Of a stretch of DNA of 9,783 nucleotides, positions 4,760-9,783 are shown piece by piece. Where the stretch lies: NCBI GenBank assembly GCA_038246575.1, contig JBBRVU010000162.1:1-9783 (forward strand), read 5' to 3'. This DNA comes from JACCUZ01 sp038246575 (lineage in GTDB: Bacteria > Actinomycetota > Actinomycetes > JACCUZ01). Below the pieces are notes generated by a model. The model did no database searches, had not been told where the DNA came from, and saw only the letters and a program-made list of their open reading frames with translations. The number at the start of each line of letters is the position of its first letter. The first letter of the stretch is position 1. A program made the translations under genes and the position numbers.

Positions 4760-6943
4760 ATGACGCAGCCACGGCAGCTGCCTGCCGAGTCCGAGCCTGA
4801 GCCCCGCCGCTACGCCGATGACAGCGCCGAGGAGATCGAGGAGGCCGCCGCGCTGACGCCGAGCACGCGGTCGGTCGATCTCGGCCTCCCGGAGCGCCGG
4901 TTCACCGATCGGGAGTCCAGCTGGCTGGATTTCAACGAGCGGGTCCTCGCCCTCGCCGAGGACGAGGCGGTGCCCCTCCTCGAGCGCATCCGGTTCGAGG
5001 CCATCTTCGCCCGCAACCTCGACGAGTTCTTCATGGTGCGGGTCGCAGCTCTGCGCCGCCGGGTGACCGCCGGGATCACGACTCCAAGCCCGACCGGAGC
5101 GACGCCCCGCGAGCGGCTGGCGAACGTGTCCGAGGTGGCGCACCGGTTGCAACGCCGTCATGCAGCGCTGTTCGCCGACGTGCTGCAGCCAGCGCTTCGC
5201 GACGCAGGGATCCGGCTGCAGCGCTGGAGCGACCTGGACGACGCCGAGTGCCGGCAGATGCGCGAGACGTTCGCGTCGCTCATCTCCCCCGTCCTCACGC
5301 CGCTGGCCGTCGACCCCGCCCACCCCTTTCCGTACATCTCCGGCCTCTCCCTCAACCTCGCCGTCGTCGTGCGTGACCCGACGGACGGGAGTGAGCACTT
5401 CGCCCGCGTCAAGGTGCCGCCCCTGCTCCCCCGCTTCCTCCCCACCAGCGATGGTCAGAGCGGCTTCGTGCCCGTCGAGGAGGTCATCGCGGCGCACCTG
5501 CCGGAGCTGTTTCCCGGGATGGAGGTCCTCGAAGCCTCAAGCTTCCGGGTCACCCGCAACGAGGATCTCGAGGTCGACGACGACGTCGACAACCTGCTGC
5601 AGGCACTCGAGCTCGAGCTGGAGAAGCGGCGCTTCGGGGCGCCGGTGCGCCTCGAGGTTGCCGAGCAGACGAGCGACCGGGTCCTCGAGCTGCTGATCCG
5701 CGAGCTGGACATCAGCGAGCCGGAGGTCTACCGGGCCAGCGCCCCGCTGGACCTGGCAGCTCTTTTCGCCGTCGCCGACCTGGAACGGCCCGAGCTGCGG
5801 TTTCCGACGCTCGTCCCGGGGACGCCGCGCGCCCTGCGGCACTCAGAGAGCGCACCCGACATCTTCGCGGCCCTCCGCCACGGCGACGTCCTCGTCCAGC
5901 ACCCCTACGACGCGTTCGCCACCAGCGTCCAGGCCTTCATCGAGCAGGCGGCTCGCGACCCCGACACCCACGCAATCAAGCTGACGCTCTACCGCACCAG
6001 CGGTGAGTCGGCCATCGTCGACACCCTCGTCGACGCCGCTGCGGCGGGGAAGCAGGTCCTCGTCGTCGTCGAGATCAAGGCTCGATTCGACGAGCAGGCC
6101 AACATCCGCTGGGCCCGCAAGCTGGAGCAGGCGGGATGTCACGTGGTCTACGGCCTGGTCGGGCTCAAGACCCATTGCAAGCTCGCGCTGGTCGTCAGGT
6201 CGGAGGCGAATGCCGGCCTGCGGCGCTATGTCCACGTCGGCACCGGCAACTACAACCCCAAGACCGCCCGGTTGTACGAGGACGTGGGCCTGCTCACCGC
6301 CGATCCCGTCGTGGGCGCGGACGTCGCCAACCTGTTCAACCACCTGTCGGGTCACACCAGGCACGACACCTATGACGCGCTCTTGGTCGCGCCCGACTCG
6401 TTGCGGACCGGGCTGACCACGCTGATTCGGACCGAAGCGGCGAACGCGGCGGCCGGCCGGCCGGCGGGCATCACCGTCAAGGTCAACAGCCTGGTCGACA
6501 CCGCGCTCGTCGACGAGCTGTACCTCGCCTCGGCGTCCGGTGTGCCGATCGAGCTGCTCGTCCGCGGCATGTGCGTGCTGCGGCCTGGTGTTCCGGGGCT
6601 CTCCGAGCACATCCGCGTCCGCAGCATCCTCGGCCGCTTCCTCGAGCACTCCCGCATCTACCGGTTCGTCAACGCAGGCGAGCCGCAGCACTGGATCGGC
6701 AGCGCCGACGTGATGGAACGCAACCTCGACCGACGCGTCGAGGCACTGGTCCGGGTCGACGCCCCCCACGCCAGACGTCAGCTGGACGAGATCCTCGATC
6801 TGGCCTGGCGACCGGACGTCGACTGCTGGACCCTGGATGAGCGGGGAGCCTGGACGCGAGTCCCGGCCCCGCGCGACTACCAGCAGCTGCTCGCGGACAG
6901 TCGGGCCGAGCTGACCGCCAGCATGGCCACCGGAGAAGGTTGA
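4760..6943 (+). CDS. ppk: Polyphosphate kinase 1
   Basis: PPK1 reversibly transfers the gamma phosphate of ATP to polyphosphate through a phosphohistidine. The protein is 727 residues from ATG 4760. An in-frame ATG at 4694 would place coding sequence across the PHO box and is rejected; no strong Shine-Dalgarno precedes 4760. An acidic extension (about 1-45) precedes the N domain, with SWLDFNERVL at 54-63 and N59 as the likely ATP-contacting Asn. The middle domain includes FPYISGLSLNL (190-200). The C-terminal phospholipase-D-like domains carry TLYRT (R412) and KARFDEQANIRW (R442), likely metal or phosphate ligands. They also carry KTHCK with the phosphorylated H472, HVGTGNYNPKTARLYEDVG (492-510), RGMCVLRPG (602-610) and LEHSRIY with the second conserved His, H630. 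All key residues are present, so an active enzyme is expected. It is the first gene of an operon; the next gene starts 4 nt after its stop. Confidence 0.97.
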   Translation: MTQPRQLPAESEPEPRRYADDSAEEIEEAAALTPSTRSVDLGLPERRFTDRESSWLDFNERVLALAEDEAVPLLERIRFEAIFARNLDEFFMVRVAALRRRVTAGITTPSPTGATPRERLANVSEVAHRLQRRHAALFADVLQPALRDAGIRLQRWSDLDDAECRQMRETFASLISPVLTPLAVDPAHPFPYISGLSLNLAVVVRDPTDGSEHFARVKVPPLLPRFLPTSDGQSGFVPVEEVIAAHLPELFPGMEVLEASSFRVTRNEDLEVDDDVDNLLQALELELEKRRFGAPVRLEVAEQTSDRVLELLIRELDISEPEVYRASAPLDLAALFAVADLERPELRFPTLVPGTPRALRHSESAPDIFAALRHGDVLVQHPYDAFATSVQAFIEQAARDPDTHAIKLTLYRTSGESAIVDTLVDAAAAGKQVLVVVEIKARFDEQANIRWARKLEQAGCHVVYGLVGLKTHCKLALVVRSEANAGLRRYVHVGTGNYNPKTARLYEDVGLLTADPVVGADVANLFNHLSGHTRHDTYDALLVAPDSLRTGLTTLIRTEAANAAAGRPAGITVKVNSLVDTALVDELYLASASGVPIELLVRGMCVLRPGVPGLSEHIRVRSILGRFLEHSRIYRFVNAGEPQHWIGSADVMERNLDRRVEALVRVDAPHARRQLDEILDLAWRPDVDCWTLDERGAWTRVPAPRDYQQLLADSRAELTASMATGEG

Positions 6944-6947
6944 TCGG

Positions 6948-8456
6948 GTGATCGAGGTCGAGGACAAGTACCGCGTCCACCCGGGATTCGCGGTGCCTGC
7001 GCTGCAAGGGGTCGGTCCTATCGCGTCCGTGTCCGCCGCGTGTCAGCTCATCCTGACGGCGACCTACCATGACACGGAGGACCTCCGGCTGGCCCGCTCC
7101 GGGATAACGCTGCGCCACCGGGTCGGAGGCACCGATGACGGCTGGACCCTGAAGCTGCCGGTTCTCGGCGCCGGGAGCGGAGTCCGGGACGAGATCGTCG
7201 CGGACGGAGCACCGGAGGCGATCCCCTCGCACCTGCAGCGGTTGGTGACGGCGTACGCCCGAGGCGCGGTCCTGGGTGCCCGCGCGACCCTGCGCACCGA
7301 GCGGACGTCGCGCAACCTGCTGGGTGCGGACGGCTCCGTTCTCGCCGAGCTCGTCGACGACCGGGTCGATGCGTTGACCATCGACCGTCACGTGGCCAGT
7401 TTTCGCGAGATCGAGGTGGAGGACCGCGGCGGCGGCTCCGAGGTGCTCGACCTCGTCAGCGAGGAGCTGCGTCAAGCCGGAGCGGTGGCCGGCGAGTTCC
7501 AGCCGAAGGCCGTGCAGGCACTCGGCGCCAAGGCCACTGCGGACGCAGACCCACCAGGCCCCACCGAGCCGGCGCTCACCGACCCGGTGCGAAGCCTCAT
7601 CGCCTCCGTCCTGCGACGACACGTGCGCAGCCTCATCCAGCACGACCCAGGCGTGCGCCTGGACACCGCGGACGCGATCCACCAGATGCGCGTCAGTGCG
7701 CGCCGGCTGCGAGCCGCGCTGCGCGACTTTGATCGGTTGCTCGACCCGGCGTGGAGCGCTCACCTGCAGGACGAGCTGCGCTGGTTCGGCCAGCAGCTGT
7801 CGGCTGCCCGCGACCTGGAGGTCGTTGCCGCCCGGCTGCGAGCGGGCGTCGACCAGCTGCCCTCCGATGCGGTGCTGGACCGCGCCGACCGTCGGTTGTT
7901 CGCCACCCTCGACGCGGAGGCGGCGCGGGCCACCGAGCAGGCACGTACCGCGCTCGACAGTGATCGGTACGTGGCCCTGCTCGTGGACCTGGTCGACGGT
8001 GCCACGCATCCCCGCACCGCCGACGTTGCTGACCGGCCGAGCGCCGACGTGCTCCCCAGGGTGCTGGCAAGGTCGTGGCGGCGTCTCGAGAAGCGGGTCG
8101 CTGCGAGCCAGCAGAACCCCGGGGACCCCGCCGCACTTCACCGCGTACGCATAGCCGCCAAGTGCACCAGGTACCTCGTCGCCGCGATGGCCCCGATGTA
8201 CGGCAAGCCGGCCGCCGCGCTGGAGCGTCGGCTGAAGCAGGTCCAGACGGCTCTCGGCGAGCATCACGACGCGGTCGCCTCGACCGACAGGATCCGGGCT
8301 GCGGTGACCGCTCCACGACCGGGCCGCGCGACGTTCACCTACGGGCTGCTGCACGCAGCGCAGACCCAGGCAGCGGAGTCAGCCCGCCGGCAGTTCGAGG
8401 CACTGTGGCCGGACGTGGCACGGCCGAAGCACCGTCGCTGGGTCGACGTCCGATGA
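6948..8456 (+). CDS. CYTH and CHAD domain protein (triphosphate tunnel hydrolase fused to polyP-binding domain)
   Basis: This is a 502-residue protein from GTG 6948, with GGAGAAGG (6931-6938) as a good ribosome site inside the end of ppk. The CYTH domain covers about 1-195. The EVEDK signature (3-7) is followed by TYHDTEDLRLARSG (39-52), LRHRV (R56, R58), WTLKLP (K69), RTER (R116, R119), ELVDD (E134, D137, D138), REIEVE (E154, E156, E158) and QPKAVQAL (185-192). All charged positions expected to line the tunnel are there, so it may hydrolyse tripolyphosphate or another triphosphate. The CHAD domain covers about 212-495, with its paired histidine helices HQMRVSARRLRAAL (245-258) and LHRVRIAAKCTRYL (397-410) and GEHHDAV (437-443). 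CHAD domains are known to bind polyphosphate and target polyP granules. Position directly behind ppk supports a polyP role. The 3' end overlaps the next start as ATGA. Confidence 0.93.
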   Translation: MIEVEDKYRVHPGFAVPALQGVGPIASVSAACQLILTATYHDTEDLRLARSGITLRHRVGGTDDGWTLKLPVLGAGSGVRDEIVADGAPEAIPSHLQRLVTAYARGAVLGARATLRTERTSRNLLGADGSVLAELVDDRVDALTIDRHVASFREIEVEDRGGGSEVLDLVSEELRQAGAVAGEFQPKAVQALGAKATADADPPGPTEPALTDPVRSLIASVLRRHVRSLIQHDPGVRLDTADAIHQMRVSARRLRAALRDFDRLLDPAWSAHLQDELRWFGQQLSAARDLEVVAARLRAGVDQLPSDAVLDRADRRLFATLDAEAARATEQARTALDSDRYVALLVDLVDGATHPRTADVADRPSADVLPRVLARSWRRLEKRVAASQQNPGDPAALHRVRIAAKCTRYLVAAMAPMYGKPAAALERRLKQVQTALGEHHDAVASTDRIRAAVTAPRPGRATFTYGLLHAAQTQAAESARRQFEALWPDVARPKHRRWVDVR

Positions 8457-9361
8457 GTGGCGAACCCGATCGGGTCATCGAAGCGTCCGGTGGCGTGCTG
8501 TGGAGACCCGGCGAGGGCGGAGTCGGTGTCGAGATCGCGCTGGTGCACCGCCCGAAGTACGACGACTGGTCGCTGCCCAAGGGAAAGCTGAACCCGGGCG
8601 AGCACGTGCTCCTCGGCGCCGTTCGCGAGGTCGAGGAGGAGAGCGGGTACCGGGGGCTGCCCGGCCCGCCACTGGGCTCCATCGGCTATCTCAAGGACGG
8701 GCGGCCCAAGCGGGTGCGGTACTGGTCGATGCGGGCCGTCGGCGGAGCATTCCGGCCCAACGACGAAGTCGACCAGATGATGTGGCTGCCGCCACGGGCC
8801 GCGATCGCACACCTGACGCCGGACCGCGACGAGGCGATGGTCACCTCGTTCATCGACTCCTGCCACCACACCCGGCCCGTCGTGATGGTGCGCCATGCCA
8901 GTGCCGGCGACCGGCTGACGTGGCCGGGCGAGGACAGCGAACGCCCGCTCGACGACACCGGTCGGGTGCAGGCGAGGGCGCTGGCTGCCCTGCTGGAGGC
9001 GTATGACCTGCGACGGGCCTACTCGGCCGACGTCCTGCGCTGTCTGGACACCGTGGCGCCGTTCGCGTCGCGGCGGCAGATCCCGGTCACCAGTGAACCG
9101 CTGCTCTCCGAGACGGGGACGGGGGCAAGCCAGGACGCATCCCTACACCGGCTGCTCGAGGTGCTGGGAGACCCGGAGCCTTCCGTCCTGTGCACCCAAC
9201 GACGGGTGCTCAACGCCTTGCTGCCCGCCCTGCTGAGCGAGCTCCATGGCCCGGAGCGTGAGCTGCGCCCGGTGCGTGTGGGTGGTTGCCTGGTGCTGCA
9301 CCTGTCCGTCGAGGAGCCGCGGATCGTCGCCATGGACGAGTTCGACCCGCCAGGGACGTGA
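8453..9361 (+). CDS. mutT1: MutT1-like Nudix hydrolase fused to histidine phosphatase domain
   Basis: This is a 302-residue protein from ATG 8453, overlapping the previous stop by 4 nt (ATGA), which implies translational coupling; no separate Shine-Dalgarno is evident. The Nudix domain (about 8-137) has the complete box at 44-66: G44, E50 and R58-E-V-E-E-E-S-G-Y66, matching GX5EX7REUXEEXGU. The histidine-phosphatase domain (about 141-300) starts with VMVRHAS (H148 as the phospho-accepting His), then SERPLDDTGR (162-171) and SADVLRCLDT (191-200, R196). Where a second His is usual, the sequence is VLCTQR with Q249. I recall the same CTQ in mycobacterial MutT1. MutT1 of mycobacteria degrades 8-oxo-dGTP and diadenosine polyphosphates in the cytoplasm. 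The substrate here is inferred from that relative. Pairing with ppk is also seen in M. tuberculosis. Confidence 0.92.
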   Translation: MSGEPDRVIEASGGVLWRPGEGGVGVEIALVHRPKYDDWSLPKGKLNPGEHVLLGAVREVEEESGYRGLPGPPLGSIGYLKDGRPKRVRYWSMRAVGGAFRPNDEVDQMMWLPPRAAIAHLTPDRDEAMVTSFIDSCHHTRPVVMVRHASAGDRLTWPGEDSERPLDDTGRVQARALAALLEAYDLRRAYSADVLRCLDTVAPFASRRQIPVTSEPLLSETGTGASQDASLHRLLEVLGDPEPSVLCTQRRVLNALLPALLSELHGPERELRPVRVGGCLVLHLSVEEPRIVAMDEFDPPGT

Positions 9362-9383
9362 CCTGCCGGCCGGTCGCCCTCGG

Positions 9384-9783
9384 TCATGATCCTCGGTCAC
9401 CGGCACCGGCGCCCGTTGCGGCGCGGAGCAAGGTCGCTCGGTCGGCGATCTTTGCCCGGGCGCGGCCTTGCGCCTGCCCGAGCCGTTGCTCGGTGACCTG
9501 GATGGCCCGCCAGCCCTCCCAGGTCACGACGTCCGCCCCTCGCTCGCGCAGGAGAGCCAGGATCGCGTCGGGGTCGCGGACCGGAGCAGGAGGGAGCTGA
9601 GGTGCGTCCGCAAGCAGCGACGCGACAGTCTCGTTCGCGTCGTGCTTGTTGGTCCCGATGACACCGGTGGGTCCCCGCTTGATCCAGCCGGCGACGTACT
9701 CCCCGGAGGCGACCACGTCGTCGCGCAGCACGCGGCCCGCCACATTGGGAATGACACCGGCGGCCGAGTCGAAGGGCATGCCC
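9384..9783 (-). CDS. fprA: Ferredoxin-NADP reductase FprA, C-terminal part (gene runs off the window)
   Basis: About 133 codons are visible, from the right edge to the TGA at 9386-9384. The start and the FAD- and NADP-binding N-terminal parts are outside. The ATG at 9779-9777 is internal, being part of the conserved PFD...GVIPN segment. Visible hallmarks of the adrenodoxin-reductase type flavoenzymes are GVIPNVAGRV, GEYVAGWIKRGPTGVIGTNK (the FAD-contacting GW and GPTGVIGT loop) and DANETV, then a variable helical part with VTWEGWRAI, as in mycobacterial FprA. The enzyme moves electrons from NADPH to ferredoxin, feeding for example P450s. It converges on the polyP operon with a 22-bp gap, so the two are separate units. 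Confidence 0.92.
   Translation of the reverse strand, partial: GMPFDSAAGVIPNVAGRVLRDDVVASGEYVAGWIKRGPTGVIGTNKHDANETVASLLADAPQLPPAPVRDPDAILALLRERGADVVTWEGWRAIQVTEQRLGQAQGRARAKIADRATLLRAATGAGAGDRGS

Noticed and set aside
5843..6967. A 374-codon minus-strand open frame opposite ppk
   Set aside because: It lies fully antisense to the conserved catalytic half of ppk, with no family similarity seen; it is a GC-driven shadow frame.
6669..8354. A 561-codon open frame on the minus strand opposite the end of ppk and the CYTH-CHAD gene
   Set aside because: It is opposite two well-recognised genes. Its protein has no recognisable domain and a composition typical of antisense frames in GC-rich DNA, where stop codons are rare.
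8075..8452. N-terminal extension of the MutT1-like protein by 126 residues
   Set aside because: It lies inside the CHAD-coding region in another frame; the ATGA overlap at 8453 is a typical coupled start and the Nudix fold starts just after it.
9365..9410. Hairpin GCCGG-CCGGT / ACCGG-CA-CCGGC between the convergent MutT1-like and fprA genes as a terminator
   Set aside because: The stem pairs over 10 bp but has a 2-nt bulge and a 24-nt loop, and it extends into the fprA coding end. That is too weak to call.

Overview
The window is a gene-dense stretch of high-GC (roughly 70 % by eye) chromosome, almost certainly from an actinobacterium (Actinomycetota). The evidence is a lysine/alanine-repeat tail of a nucleoid protein, a MapB-type methionine aminopeptidase, a Nudix plus histidine-phosphatase fusion of the mycobacterial MutT1 kind, an FprA-type ferredoxin-NADP reductase, GTG starts, a probable leaderless start and a Streptomyces-style PHO box. 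I cannot name the genus. No tRNA, rRNA, CRISPR array, transposase or phage gene was seen.

Layout: (1) 1-257 is the 3' end of a lysine-rich DNA-binding protein (probably HU/HupB) whose tail carries nearly perfect 54-nt tandem repeats, followed by a strong hairpin terminator. (2) 364-552 (-) is a small Cys/His-containing protein, divergent from map (640-1488, +). (3) map converges on a MmgE/PrpD-family gene (1544-2872, -). That gene is divergent, across 63 bp, from a DUF2252 kinase-like gene (2936-4345, +), which converges on a small helical protein gene (4358-4615, -). (4) A 144-bp divergent region with a textbook 11+11-nt PHO box leads into a three-gene operon: ppk (4760-6943), a CYTH-CHAD gene (6948-8456) and a MutT1-like gene (8453-9361). 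(5) The window ends inside fprA (9384-9783, -), which converges on the operon.

The best-supported biological unit is the polyphosphate operon. PPK makes polyP from ATP. The CYTH-CHAD protein carries a triphosphate-tunnel hydrolase domain and a polyP-binding helical domain. The MutT1-like enzyme hydrolyses oxidised or signalling nucleotides. A 4-nt gap and an ATGA overlap indicate co-translation, and the PHO box predicts phosphate-starvation control by PhoP. I found no clear undescribed defence or mobile system. The most useful leads are the regulatory DNA upstream of ppk, the polyP operon composition, the exact repeats in the nucleoid-protein tail, a possible switchable hairpin set at the map start, and three poorly characterised genes (two small proteins and DUF2252).
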